Shown here: piece by piece, positions 42,411-55,084 of the stretch
How the letters are laid out: each line of letters opens with the position of its first letter
How positions within the stretch are numbered: position 1 is the stretch's first letter
Source: Cornus controversa
Lineage: Eukaryota; Streptophyta; Magnoliopsida; Cornales; Cornaceae
Length of the DNA: 64,000 bases
Reading direction: 5' to 3'
Assembly (NCBI GenBank): GCA_026545225.1
Contig: CM048849.1
Coordinates: forward strand, 29,150,336-29,214,335
Program-made: the position numbers and the translations under genes
The notes under the pieces: model-generated
Told to the model about the DNA's origin: nothing
Databases searched by the model: none
The model's input: only the letters and a program-made list of their open reading frames with translations

Positions 42411-43733
42411 GGGTTAATTTCATAGAACTACCTGTACTATAAAAATACAACATATTACCCCCTTAACTAACAAAACTAATTATATAAGGCCAATCCGTCA
42501 CAGACTCACAGAGCTGTTAGTTACACAGTGAAATAACGACCATGTCCTCACTTTACGAATATTAATTAAAAGCATAATTTTTAAAAACAAAATGACCAAT
42601 TTAACCTCTACAACTAAAGAAAATTTACATAGTATGAGAGATACGAAATGAAAGAGAATGGAGTTGAGCGCAATCACCATTTGAGAGCTCCAAGGATTAG
42701 AAATTTTTTCGTTGAATTGTTTGTTTATCGAAGATGAGTCCACCGTCTTCGTGTGATTCCAGAAGATTTACAAAAGTTACTCTGAACATTCAACAATTAT
42801 CTATCTATACACACACACACACACACACACATGACATTAGTGACAAAGAACAAGTTTTTTAACGAAATTAACCCTTTTTTTATTTATTCTTGTTGACTAT
42901 ATTCACTATAAGGGGTCCTTTAGCAAAACCCAATTACCAAGTCACTCTTGGGAACTCGAAGAATTGAAGCTTCGTCCGGAGTACTGCACAATTTCTTGCG
43001 AATTACGGGCTTTAGCGAAGATGTTGCAGAACAAACTCGGAAATGCCAGTTCGGGTAATGTAGGGTTTGCAAACCCATTTAATGTTGTTTCAACTCTGTT
43101 TGAGAGAGGTAGGTTACAGTGAGTACTTTGCAAGAAGGAATGAGAGGTTGAAGATAAAAAATGGTGATACAGGGGATCGAGAAGAGCATTTATGATCTTG
43201 GTGTTAAATTTGAATTGGTGAAGAGGAGGGACTCAAAGAAGTTCAAGGGATTGAACCAATCTGTGTCCTCTACACCAGTGACTGACGGAAGAGAGAATTT
43301 ATGGTATTTGTTAAGTAGCAGTACCAGAAAAGAAAACCAAAACCCCTTCGGCTATAAATTTTGAGAATTTTGTGGATGGTGGTGATCGAAAAATTGGAGC
43401 GAGAAGGGATTCAAGAAAATGAATTTTGAAGTGGATTAATGGGAAAATTAATAGTAGTATTAACGCTTGGGTCCTAAGAGTAATTTTGTTAATTATGAAA
43501 AAAAGAATAATTTTGTCATTGAAAGGGTATTTTGGTCATAAAAACACTTAAATTTGGCACATGACACACAAGATATTCTTCCTGTTACGTTTTGACGGCA
43601 AACTAACGGGAAGGCAGTAGGTTGATGGATATTTATAAACTTTTAAGGAGTTTATTTTTTTTTTTGCTATTATGTTAGTTCAAGGGGGTAATGTGTCATA
43701 TTTTTAAAGTACAAGGGGGTTTTGTGAAATTAA
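42411..43733. mobile_element. Mutator-like element with long TIRs (possible Pack-MULE)
   Basis: Ends of about 60 bp are imperfect inverse copies. The left end reads TTAATTTCATAGAACTACC then TATTACCCCCTTAACTAACA. The right end, inverted, reads TTAATTTCACAAAACCCCC then CATTACCCCCTTGAACTAACA. Long TIRs point to the Mutator superfamily. The interior (about 42640-43440) has gene-like base composition, unlike the flanks. It includes a minus-strand frame with a Ser-rich end (42942-43133) and a plus-strand frame (43161-43364), neither recognised. These could be captured host sequence. A 9-bp target duplication could not be fixed. Confidence 0.6.
42803..42830. repeat. (CA)n microsatellite
   Basis: About 11 CA units within the Mutator-like element. 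Confidence 0.8.
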
Positions 43734-43859
43734 TGTTTAACCATGATTCGATGTGATACAAGCCTATGGTAACAAATGTTACCAACCAATCAAATTAACA
43801 CTAATACAAATATGTATAAGTATTATGGTTCGGCTTTGGATTTGTTTGGTTTTTTCTTA

Positions 43860-43999
43860 GCTCTAAATCGTGAATAGAACCAATCTTAACAATTCCACTA
43901 TTTTTGAAACAATAATTCAACCATTAGCCTATGGAATTGAACCAAATCGTACGATTCGGATCGCATAAATAGTTTGAATGAACCCATGTGCACCCCTAA
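43860..43999. mobile_element. hAT end fragment
   Basis: GTGCACCCCTA at about 43989-43999 is the same terminus as the 1,137-bp hAT element, preceded by CGATTCGGATCG-type subterminal words. No opposite end was found, so it is probably truncated. Confidence 0.4.
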
Positions 44000-45272
44000 T
44001 GACTATAGAAATAGGAGCAATCTCATCAAAGTAAAAAAGATTTAAAGACATATGCTAACCATATTAAACAAATTTGGCTTCAATATTTCACATAACAACT
44101 TGATAAGAATAGAACTCTTTGCAAGCATCTTATAGAAGACAAATCTTTGATATGAATTGGCACGTAAATTGAGTTCCTGGTGAACTTAGCACTAACCTGA
44201 GATTAAAAATCATTACACTTCATCTCGCTATAATACATATCCACAAAAACTAAAATTTCTAAAAATTTAAAATAATCATAGTAAGTTGTTGCAGCCCTTT
44301 AATGAGAAGTTTGACTGAGGTACTCAATTTCCTTAGCTCAACAATCAAGAAGGTCCATCCAAGCCACTACCAGAAGAAGAAGAAGAAGAAGAAAAAGATA
44401 GGAAAATATCTAGAAAATGGCTGAATGATTAGCGGGGCTTCCCAATAACTTTTTATACAGTAAGTAACCCACTGAATCCAGATGCCGGTTGACCACTGAG
44501 GATTGAATTTATAAAAGATCTCCTTAGCTTCTTTGCAGGTGACACATGAAACTGATCTCTCAGAACTCGATTTACAGCTTAAAGAAAGAAGATACAAAGC
44601 CAGGTGTATGTTTCCCTCTAAAGATCTCCAAAGTCTTATGTTTTTGCTGTTGATCTTAAAGTGGGTTGCTTGAGGTGTATCAATGCTCTGTTTAAAGCCA
44701 AAGATCCTACTCACAACAACTAAATGATAGATCCTTTCATTTTTTTTTCCATTTTCTTTTTTCATATAAGTTGGATTATATTGGAACTCAAAAAATGGGA
44801 AAAACCCAGATATAAATCACACTGTTTCTCATTGTATCTGAGACACAGAATGAAGGTTTAAAGCGATATGTAAAAACACAAAACAAAATAACATAAAATA
44901 AATTTGTCAATAAACCATGAACATAGGTCAAAAAATAGAAAAAGAGCGAACTTTGTAGACAAGGCATATAGATGAACACCAAGGCAATTGGGCTACACAG
45001 GTGAGGCAAATAAAAAATATGACATGAACAATAAGAGAGATGATATTTTTTATTTACTAGAAAAGCTAGAGAAGGATCAGGAGGAAAACCATTTAAGAAG
45101 ACGAAACAAATCTTGCATGATAACACACTGAATCAGAGAGAGACAAAGAAAAAGAAGAGGAAGAGATGTGTTACTACACCGTATATCCATGTAGCTGTCA
45201 TTATTTCTTCAACCAAAATAAAAGAAAACTGGAAAATTGAACAAGATCTGTTTCCAACCCCCACAACCCCAA

Positions 45273-45350
<78 letters not shown>
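45273..45350. repeat. Compound (TA)n(GA)n microsatellite
   Basis: About 16 TA units followed by about 22 GA units. It produces long artificial Ser/Leu or Arg/Glu frames on both strands. Confidence 0.9.
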
Positions 45351-45352
<2 letters not shown>

Positions 45353-45733
45353 AATATAGAGATTCAAAGAAAACAAGAAAAACCAAGAACAAAAATCAAA
45401 TAATAACAATTATGTTTTTGTAAAACAATAAAAAAAAATTAAAAAGATGTTTCAAATAAAGGACCCTCTTTGGTACAAGATCTCAAGCAACAAACCTAAA
45501 GGGACACCAAAAGACACCTTTCAAGGTGATTTAGAACTAATAAAACAAAAAAAATGCAAAAACAAAAGAGATAATTGATTTATTAGAACTAATGCGAAAA
45601 TAAAATTATATCTCTGTTTTGAAAACACCTGGCTTCCAAGAAATGCTTCTAAGTTTGCTTTTTGTTCATTATGAAATAACACAAAAAAAACAAACAAACA
45701 AACAATCAAGCAAAAACAAAACAAAACAAAACA

Positions 45734-45769
<36 letters not shown>
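45734..45769. repeat. (TG)n(TA)n microsatellite
   Basis: About 12 TG units running into about 5 TA units. Confidence 0.85.
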
Positions 45770-46116
45770 GCTGATTAAGCATTAACAAAATTGTTTCCAA
45801 TTGAATTTTCTATTAATGCCCAACCGGTTTCCAACCTTGATGATTGTTAATTGGTAGAAATATATTTGCACCAATGCGCAAACAGTTTCCAATTGAATTT
45901 TGTATACCGAGTTACGGCACAAGACTCAACCACAGTAAGCATCCCTTTCTCCACTTGCATATTCAAGTTATGATAAATCAATTGCGCTCATACACAAAAT
46001 CCTAATGACTCTTACACGGAAGAGATTCAGTAAATAACCCTGAGAATCTAACAATCCTTCAAAATTGTCTAATATTGCAATTCAAAAGAACTTCTCAAAG
46101 TTAAAATTAAAAGTAC

Positions 46117-46219
46117 CCTCTTCATTGTATTCTGATTCTCAAAGAGCTGGTAGGGGAATGGTCCTACAGTCGTACTCAATGCTATTCAGAGCGTAATCCA
46201 TATTTCGAAGTTCACTTAC
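46117..46219 (-). other. Candidate 5' leader exon with a 20-codon uORF
   Basis: On the minus strand the segment lies between an acceptor (ATATTCAG at 46220-46227, after a T run) and a donor (AAGAGG then GTACTT). It contains a complete small ORF at 46139-46201: Met-Asp-Tyr-Ala-Leu-Asn-Ser-Ile and ending Leu-Pro-Ala-Leu-stop. The segment lies upstream of the TLC gene on the same strand. An alternative reading, with GTAAGTG at 46213-46219 as a donor, cannot be excluded. Confidence 0.35.
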
Positions 46220-46464
46220 CTGAATATTATTAACACAATTCAAATTTTTTTATAAAAAAAAAAAAAAAAAAACCAATTGAATAAAAACAACCAAATACGT
46301 AGATATAGACCCCACATAAACAAACCATTCAGATAAACAAATGAAAATTTAAAAAGAATAAATAGAAATGCACACAAATATATAAAGATTACATGTATCC
46401 ATGGGTGTGTATATCTCTATATAAATATATAGAGAGAGAGGGGGTAGGAATTGTTTGTTAGTAC

Positions 46465-46640
46465 CTGTAGCTGACGAAAGAGGAGGAAAGTTACCGGAGG
46501 ATATGACCGGCGATGTAAAAAAGTCGCCGGCGTTGAAGAATGGACATGGGAGACAGTAAAGTCCTCGTTCGGCGAATCGAAATGCGAAATGTGAGAGCGC
46601 AACAAAACCAAAACCTAGATCTGTGGAGTCCAGATTGAAG
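46465..46640 (-). other. Candidate first leader exon / promoter-proximal region
   Basis: A locally GC-richer segment whose minus strand ends TCAGCTACAG then GTACTAAC, a good splice donor. It has the C/T-rich character of plant 5' untranslated exons and contains no long convincing CDS. It fits as the first exon of the TLC gene transcribed leftward. Confidence 0.35.
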
Positions 46641-47018
46641 CGCAAAATGAATTGCCCATTTTCATTTTGGTCAGCTAAGTTATTTTTAAAAATATATAAA
46701 TAAATAAATAAAAGGTAGTAAATTAAACTGATTTTTCTGTTTTTATCATTTTTAATTCTTGAATTTAATTACACAGACCTCCACTCTAGTTTAAATAATA
46801 AGTTGACAGTGTCACAAGTATGTAAATTTATGTTATTCACATTTTGTTTTGTTATCGTATTTTTATTAGCTTTTTTCATTTAAAGTTTAATAAATAAAAT
46901 TAGTATTACGAGCGTAAAATCAATTAAATATAAAAGATACATCTAGCTTCTAGCATATATATATATATATGGAGTTTGTAAATCATTCAAGAGTCTAAAA
47001 TGACTGGCTCTTGAGTTG

Positions 47019-47450
47019 TTTCTTTGTTATAAAATATAATAATAACAATAATAATATATTAAGATCTTTTATTGTATACATTAGAGTGAATCTTTTAGAC
47101 CTAGAATAATTTCAAGATATCTTGCAATTTGACCAATTTATTTATTTATTTTTTTGGCCTTAAAACTTGAGATTTTGTCTTTGGAGTGACCAATCTTTTA
47201 TATATATATATACACTTAGTGTATTGCTCGTTAGTTGATTCTTCATTATAAATGTATATATATATATTAAAATCTTTTATTGTATTCATTAGAGTGAATC
47301 TTTTAGATTTAAAATAATTTCAAGATATCTTGCAATTTGACCAATTTTTCTTTTATTTATTATTATTAGTATTTTTTTTTGGATTAAAACTTGAGGTTTT
47401 TGTCTTTGGAGTGACCAATCTTATATATATATAATAGCGTATTGCTCGTG
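47019..47450. repeat. About 220-bp tandem duplication
   Basis: Copies at about 47019-47231 and 47240-47450 share TCTTTTATTGTAT(A/T)CATTAG, AATTTCAAGATATCTTGCAA, GTCTTTGGAGTGACCAATCT and GTATTGCTCGT. Confidence 0.85.
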
Positions 47451-47686
47451 CCTACCACATAAAAAATATATATATAATGTTATTTTAGATGTGATGGTAG
47501 GTAGATGTGTATGTGTATGCAAATTTAGGTGTAAATATCATGGGTGAATCGTGACTGTTTAATTATAGACAGAGAGAATTATTTTATACCGTAAATAGAT
47601 ATAGATATTTTGAATCATAAGATTGGATTTTTAAATCGTGATTTATTTTTGAAAAGAGATTTAAACACAATGCTTAAATGTAATAT
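47430..47686 (-). repeat. Dispersed repeat, copy B (inverted relative to copy A)
   Basis: This is the inverted counterpart of 2888-3154. It starts (plus strand) GTATTGCTCGTGCCTACC and ends AACACAATGCTTAAATGTAA. The GTATTGCTCGT edge also occurs near 47219, at the end of the preceding tandem copy. Confidence 0.6.
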
Positions 47687-49412
47687 ATATATATATAAAT
47701 ATATATATATACACACACAGGGGTATGATCGTACCTATGGCACTATATCTTTAATCATGATCGTTAAATAGAGTTATTTTGAATCGTAAATAAACAAAAA
47801 CATTTTGACCCCAATAATTAATTTTTTAACAACTTTTAACCATTAGATTAATTTTTTGTCTTATTTTATCAAACTTAAATGTAATATAGATATTATATCT
47901 GTGTATACACTTAGATTTGATAGCTAACAAAGATCCATTTGATTCTTCAAGTCTTCATACATAAGTAGTTTATTTATGTTCAATTTAACAAAAAAAAAAA
48001 AATGTTCATTTTTGTTATTGTATACAATCAGAACAACTATACACGTGTCAACATATACACTATATATATGGATATAACAAGTTAAATAAACTCAATTAAA
48101 GCAATATTACATATAGATTCATCATATTTTTCTCTCTCTTAATATCTACGTATACCTCTCTCAAGTCTCAACCAACAATTAGAAGAGTCGGAGAGTTTTG
48201 GTATTAAGATGGAGCCAAAGGATGGACTTTACACGGTAAGAGAGGATGGCGGGTACGCGAGAAGAAGCGTATCCGGATGGTGCGAGACATGAAGAGTTTT
48301 AGTGGAGAATGTGTTTTAGAGAGAGAGTTTTAGAGGGAGTGTTTTTTAGAGAGAGAGAGATTTAAAGAGAACGACGATGACATGTAAGACAAAATTAAGA
48401 GTTTAGTGAGGACAAATGTGCTCTAACATGTTACAAGGGTAAAAGTGTCTTTTTAAAATTTTAATTTGCTGAAATCTACCACAAAAGTATAAAATTAAAG
48501 GGAATAAATGACATTATTTGAACTTGAGGGGAGTTGTTTGTATTTTAGCCTATCCAGCACCAAGATTAGTCTAATTCATCCAAAAAAAGAAAAAAAAATT
48601 GTAAAATATTTTATTGGTAAAATGTATGAATATATATATATATTTTACTTATATTTTTTTAAAAAAAAGATTGATTTTTTTTCTCCAAAAACCAATTGAA
48701 TTGACCCCAACAAAATGACTAATTCGAGCTTTTCCAACTTTCTTTATTTTTCTGATTTAATTGGTGGTGCTGTGGAGCTGGACGTTATACCCTTGGAGTG
48801 GGTTCAAAAAACTATGCTCAGGTGAGTTCCGAGTTCCAAAAAAAATACCCGTTAGCTAAAGTCGATTTTGAACTACTCTCTAGCGAAGAACAATCACAAA
48901 TACTTTTTTTTATGATGGATTCCTAATCTAAGCATTATGCTATATTGTTTTACTTTTTTAATATATACCACGCTCATTTAAAAAAATAAAAGAATTTACT
49001 TAAACTAAGTAAAAACAATATTATCAAAATATTTTTAGTATTTGGAACCTCAACTAAGCTTAAGAGTTAGTATGAGCCTAACACAACTAAAGTCTAATAC
49101 TCTAATCCAATCAAATCAATGAACTACTAGAGAAGAATGAAACGAAGTTCCATCAAAATACTTGCAAGGAAATTTCTCTCTCTAAATATATAGAGAGAGA
49201 GGATAACGCACTATATTTATACACACATATACATGAAATGTTATACTGCCAAATCAAATTGCGAAGAACATTTTTTAAGATAATGTTTTTCCATTGAGAT
49301 TTAATTCAAACTCAGTATTCATCACGATCAGGTTCAACAATTTTAGATCAAATCACCAGATTGCACCAAAAGCATAAGATCCGAAAGGAAAGTTGGCAAT
49401 ACCCAGAAATGT

Positions 49413-49462
<50 letters not shown>

Positions 49463-50379
49463 CTTATAATCAGATGGAAGGACTTACCTAAAGCACAGAT
49501 GTACAGACATTTGTTGAAGAACCCAGATGACCCAACAAAGAGAAATTAATGGCAAAACATATACACATCTACATATATATGTGTGTGTGTAAGTGCGTGC
49601 AGATTGGTAATCAATATTGAAAACATCACATGAATGGTAAAGGTTCAATCAATGTGTCTGCTAGTAGAATCTCAACGGAAGCAATGAATGAAAGGAAGGA
49701 AATTTAAGTAAGAAAGGGCAGTAGAGAAAGGGACAAAATGGGACCCATCGTCAGATAGGGGTTGGGTGATACGTGTGGATTTGTATTTGGGTATTGGATG
49801 CGGGCTGATTAGTTGGTTGGGTTCATGTGGACTGCATTCGATCCTACGCATTCTATAGATTTTCGGAGATTGGGAAGTGAAACGAAGGGTGATATATATA
49901 TATATATATTTATATTTATATTTATTTATTTATTTTTCGGTAAGAACATTCACTTTGGTCTTGCGAGAAATTGAATTTTCCACCATGCATTTTAAAATGT
50001 GTGAAACTACCACTAAATTATAATAAATGATAAGAGTTAAATTTAATTGAAACTTGTAACGTGGCAAATGACTAGGAGTTGAATTTTTTTTTTTTTTTGT
50101 AAGGTAAAATAAATTGGTGTCTTGTGACAATTGCTGAATTGAAATATTTTGCTAAAAAGTTTGACATGAAAGATTTAGATCCCACAACAAAGATAATAGA
50201 AATGGAAATTTTGATATGAAGTTTTAACTAAAAAACTACGCAGATGAAGAGGTAAGGATAATTCTCAGGGTTAAGTTCATTAGATAAAATGATGATAATA
50301 TGATTTGATATGAATTACGATAAAGCAATTTAATTAATGCACTACACAAAAACTACCCTCAATAAATGAAAGGAGCTGG
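47687..50379. other. Unassigned AT-rich stretch with microsatellites
   Basis: No gene was recognised. It holds short TA runs, a purine-rich GAGAGA stretch near 48310-48370, and a (GA)n microsatellite at 49412-49461. A short ATG frame near 48211 ends at a possible donor but lacks supporting exons. Confidence 0.35.
49412..49461. repeat. (GA)n microsatellite
   Basis: About 24 GA units with one interruption. Confidence 0.9.
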
Positions 50380-50940
50380 ACAATGAACGAGGCATGCAAA
50401 AATTAAATGCAAAATTACTTTCTGATATGTTTCTATCAAGCACTGACTTGATCATCAGAGTGTACCTGATCGGTTCCGGTCACATCTCTTCTATCTTGCA
50501 GGAAGCTCACTTCGAATTGGATCATGCCTATTTTTGCATCAACAGCTGACACCGTCTATGAGAACTAGTAGTTTCCTAAAGGAATTATCGTTTCGATGTG
50601 ATCTAGTTTGGATGTAGCCGAGAATTGTTCGCTATAAGTTTCTGGTCAGGAGGCATCTATGTTCCCATACGTTCCCCATCCTGCATAATCAATGGGGAAA
50701 CCCACATCAGGATTCATTATCTAGCACAACTAGCGAAAAAACCAATGTGAGGACCCCCTATCTAACACAACCAATAGGGAAACCCACATCAGGATCCCCA
50801 TCCAGCATATTTAGCGAAGAAACCCACATTAGCCCATGTCAAGATTGATTGGCGTTCGATCTGATTAACTGAGAGTTTGATCCGCATGGGACATCTGTGT
50901 AAGTTCATGGCTTGGAATAAAAAAGGGTGGTGTAAACCCC
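50380..50940 (+). mobile_element. Remnant of a Tat-type 5' LTR end and leader
   Basis: GACACCGTCTATGAGAAC at about 50548-50565 resembles the GCGCCGTCTGTGGGAAC-type junction that follows the 5' LTR of Tat elements. The preceding TGACTTGATCATCAGAGTGT resembles the typical end of such LTRs. Downstream, about 55-bp units with GGGAAACCCACATCAGGA repeat three times (50690-50850). No coding domain follows. Confidence 0.4.
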
Positions 50941-51299
50941 ACTCGAGGAGATCGTGAGAATCACTAAATAATTGGACAGATCAGAACCATAACAAGGGGA
51001 TCTACTAGCCTACCTCCTCATCTAACCTGCTTCTTGATCTGGCCAGTCTCCTAAACTAGTTAGCCTCTTGGCTTGCTTATTGATTTGGCTTGCTTCCTAA
51101 ATTGGCCTGCCTCCTTATCACGCCGCGCTTTCCCTAACCTGGTTAAGACCAAAGGAAAAGGGGGTGAATAGAAAAATAACATAAATACTCTCACTCTCAA
51201 TCTTGTATCTTCCATTTGGTCAAAGTCACAAAGATAGATATGTATACCTATAAATGTATATATACCTAGTATATATATACATGTCCCAAAGAAAACCAA

Positions 51300-53345
51300 A
51301 TTCAATAAATGCTAGGTGTAACACTTTTACTAACATACGTGACATTTTTATCGAACATGCGTGACACTTTCACTACTCCTGAATGACCTTTTTTATTTTT
51401 TATTTTTTTTATCTCCAACCAGTTGGTGATTTGTATAAAGAAATCACCCAACTGGTTGGGGAAACCTGTTATTTACCAAGTGTCTATATCCAACAGGTTG
51501 GAGATTTACAGAACAAATCCTCCAATCAGTTTGGGAAGCCTGTTGTCCAAAAATGTTTCCAACCACTAAGCAACTTATATATACATAAGGCATGCTTATA
51601 AATACCATGCTTATAATGTATGAAATCATAAGGCATAATTAATACATATTCTCAAAACATAAATGGTCTTTACATGTTTATCTCATGCATATAGTCCACA
51701 GTCCGGACATGCATTCAAATAAAGAAAATTAAGTCTTTAAATGAAACCAACTTTTCTACTCCACGCAAATGTGCTATTGGGGAGACTCCACTACCTCTCT
51801 ATTTTTTAAAAAGAGTTAATCCTCATGGGATGAGTAACCACACGCTTAGTAGGAATGTTTAAAACATTATTTCGCAAGTTTCATGAATACCACATAAATA
51901 TACATTTTCATTTAAACATGTTAAGAAATAATCGTATATCACAACCATATTATAAGTAATGTGTAAATGCAACATGATATTCCCAACTCCCTCATCCTCC
52001 CTACACATCCATTGGTCTCTAATTTTCTTAGATAAACTAGTCCCACCTATCTGAGGCTCTTATACCAGTTCACCTCATAGAAGGACTCTATTTTAGGGAG
52101 TATCCCATTTCATTCTAACTAGGGCTCCTTTACCAGTCTAACTCCACAAGGGTTCCCTTTACCGTATTACCTTGCCACTTGTCAGAAGGACTTTACCGTC
52201 CAATTGATCTCACCACCCTCACTATATGCTTCCCGTTGAATGAAGTTAGATTTCCAATGCTCATGCTGAACATGCACATACAATTTCAAGTTAATATAGC
52301 ATTTAATTGTCATGCTTGCACAATTTTCATTTAAGCATCACATACATTCATTCACATTGAGCATATTTCACATCTTGCACATTCTATATAATTCACATCT
52401 TTCATATTTCATATAGTCCATACTTTGACAATTAAATCATGATTTTCACTTAAACATGCTTCCAAAGCAATTTATCAAACACATAAGTGTCACCTTCACA
52501 CATATACATGAAGTCACTTAATTACTTCATAATTCAACCTCAACATGCTTATATAATCATCTAAGGCAATTATAAACATGTAACTACATCAATTAACATT
52601 GATAATTCATTAAATGACATAATTTAGCATGCTTTTGTATTGAAGGACATCAAATTATATCCACATAACCAATTGATTGCCAAGACAACCAATATACTTA
52701 CAAAAAACTCCGAATTCTATGGGTTAGGCATCCCTACCTCAATTTGGAAGAGCTTCCAAATAATTTTTTCAATTCACACCAAAAACCAACTTTCTCCAAA
52801 ATCAATTTCGGACGGATCAATCTCGAGCCCTCAATGTGTAGATTGTATTTCTCTTATTCGACATCTAATTCTCACCCCCAAACCCCTCTAATTCAATGAA
52901 GAAGTGAAGAAGAAGATGTAGAGATACATATGTATGTATACATTGCTCCTCATGGCTAATGAGAGAATGAGAATTTTATATTCTCCTCTATTTAGAAACT
53001 ACCTTTTCACTAAACCTTCTAGGGCTCGATTTTTAATTTTGGTAACTCTGATTAACACGAAATCACTCCGTAGCGTGTTAAATATTTTATTTAAGTTACT
53101 CTCCGAATTTAGTGTCATTCTGACACTTTTGGATTTTTCGAGCCCATGGGACCTGCATCTGAGGTCAACCGCACCCAAAAAGTCAACTTTTGCCAAACGC
53201 TCCCAAAACTTTTTCGAACACTTATACAAGTCCCCAAACATGTATTCCATACTTAGAACACATATATGATTATTTAAAACATTAATAAGATAATAAATGA
53301 AAATAACAGAAAATTAGCCAAAAATGGTCACAATTCTTACAACAT
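51300..53345 (-). mobile_element. Probable gypsy LTR remnant (minus strand)
   Basis: On the minus strand it would begin TGTTGTAAGAATTGTGACC at 53345 and shows GGGCTCGAAAAATCC, similar to GGGCTCGAAAATCCGG in the LTR at 28.8-32.6 kb. The other end is not defined. Assignment rests on this weak similarity and on the general layout. Confidence 0.3.
51416..51545. repeat. Two tandem hairpin-forming units
   Basis: Unit 1 (about 51416-51463) pairs CCAACCAGTTGG-TGATTT with AAATCA-CCCAACTGGTTGG. Unit 2 (about 51489-51531) pairs CCAACAGGTTGGAGATTT with AAATCCTCCAATCAGTTTGG, less perfectly. The loops are 7-9 bases. The units are diverged direct repeats of each other. Confidence 0.65.
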
Positions 53346-53599
53346 AGGACATTCTTATCAAGATGCAATGCATATATCCAACACCTTCGTATGTTAGGAC
53401 CCTTTAATATTTCTAAGTACTAGCCAATTCACCTAGTGACTACAATTTACATCGTTTAATCATAATAATCGTAACATTCCCATGTTTTAATCGAGTTAAA
53501 ACCTAACCACGTAATCCTCAAACTTGACTTGTAAAGCTAATTTTCCACTTTTCAAGTCACATGCACACACTTTTCACATATCAATTTTCATGCTTCACA

Positions 53600-55084
53600 T
53601 GTGATGTGGTGTCAATTCTACTTAACCAATCGCAATAGAACGAGTCCTCGTAGGACAGGGCTATATAAAGGGTGTCGAACCTCAAGGACTTGCAAAGTTA
53701 AATTGTTATGTTACTTAATCTTTGAATTAATTCTAAAATAATTAAAAAATAATTGTTGATGTTTGATCTTGAATTTAATTGAGAAAATTAAAGCTATTTG
53801 TAAATGTATTTTACGAAATTTAATCAGAAAGAGAAGGTCCTGGGAATTGACTTCACCACTAACCTTCTGACAATGACAATTGTACTAATTTGGGACGTTC
53901 AATCTATGCATTCAGAAAAGAATGACTACAAGCCAAATTTAGTTCTATCAAGAGGATTCATTTAACATATAATTAAGTATAACTCGTCTTCGCTTAGCAT
54001 GGCCTATACATCTGACTAACTAATGATATGATAACCCATCTTTGCTGAGTACGAATTATTAAAACTCTAAGTTGAATGATCTATGAAAACTATTCTATAA
54101 CCCGTCTTAACAAAATAATAGAAGTTGAAAAGAACCAACCCTAATCATGCAAATTTATATTCATTTTACAAGAACAAGAGTCAATATGCAATAAAATAAT
54201 TCATTAAAATTCAAACTAACAGCACAGCTGTTGTGTAAGTCTTGGGTATACAATCAATGTACAAATTAAATCATTCCCAAATTAATATACAAATTAAAAT
54301 ATTGAAAGACAGGTTAGGGTTACGTCACTTCCCCAAAATGGTGTTTAGCCGCTTACGATTGGAGGTCCAGGCTTGAACGATGATGAAATTGTCATCTTCT
54401 TGCCCATATAGTCACGAATCACCTCTGTATATCTCTCTGTGTTTCTCTCCTTCTGAATACCTAGTTTTCTCTATTTTCTCCCCTTTTACTTTGCGAAGAA
54501 AACACAAACGGGATACTTGGCCACTCCTAAGTGGCAAATGCGTATAAGAAAATGGCACCTGCACCTCAAAAAGTGGCATTTGCGCTCAAAAAGTGGCAAC
54601 TGCGCAAATATGGCAGAAAGGTGTCGTAAACGTCCGTTTTAGGAAATTTTCGTGAAATAGAAAATGTATAGAATTGAATTTCCTTCAACGCAATTGGAGT
54701 TTGGGTCGTTTTGACAATCATGTACGGAGTTGTGGTCTGAATACCAAAATGGGTCCAGAACTTTTTAGGCCTAAATTGGCCCAATCTTCAATGTGAATAA
54801 GCCCGTGCTCATTTTCTTTATTTACATTCATTTTCAGCCCATTTCTTTAGTTCATTTAGTTTGGATCTTCAATATTCACATATCTCATGGGTCAAACTTC
54901 AGCTTCTTACTAAAATAGTACCATCTATAACCCGATTGTGCCATTATTAATCAGAATTACCCTTAATCACCTGAAATTATGAAAAGATTAAAATTATTAA
55001 TAAAAACATGAAATAAATATTACTAAAATACTAATTCATATAATTTTAGGGGCATTGAATACGCAACATTCATTACTTATCACA
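53600..55084 (-). mobile_element. 3' LTR of the Athila element
   Basis: On the minus strand a polypurine tract AAGTTTGGGGG precedes TGTGATAAGTAATG at 55084. The LTR ends GACACCACATCACA at 53600, giving TGTGAT/ATCACA inverted ends and a length of 1,485 bp, usual for Athila. AATGCGTATA and ACTGCGCAAAT-like words near 54540-54615 echo the GCGC-rich island inside the element. Confidence 0.8.

Larger units (their letters stand above)
44000..46116. other. Inferred leader intron of the TLC gene, distal part
   Basis: No coding signal was recognised. A minus-strand open frame at 44367-44765 lacks any family resemblance and ends in a Phe run from a GAA microsatellite. Confidence 0.3.

Noticed and set aside
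44367..44765. 132-codon minus-strand frame
   Set aside because: It has no recognised domain or supporting exons and ends in a homopolymeric Phe run from a microsatellite. It lies in the inferred leader intron.
45133..45409. Frames of Ser/Leu and Tyr/Ile repeats
   Set aside because: They are direct translations of the (TA)n(GA)n microsatellite.
48211..48300. Possible gene start (ATG frame ending at a GTAAGA donor)
   Set aside because: No downstream exon or protein resemblance could be found.
52934..53269. Open frames on both strands in the LTR remnant
   Set aside because: No family resemblance; the region fits LTR promoter sequence better.
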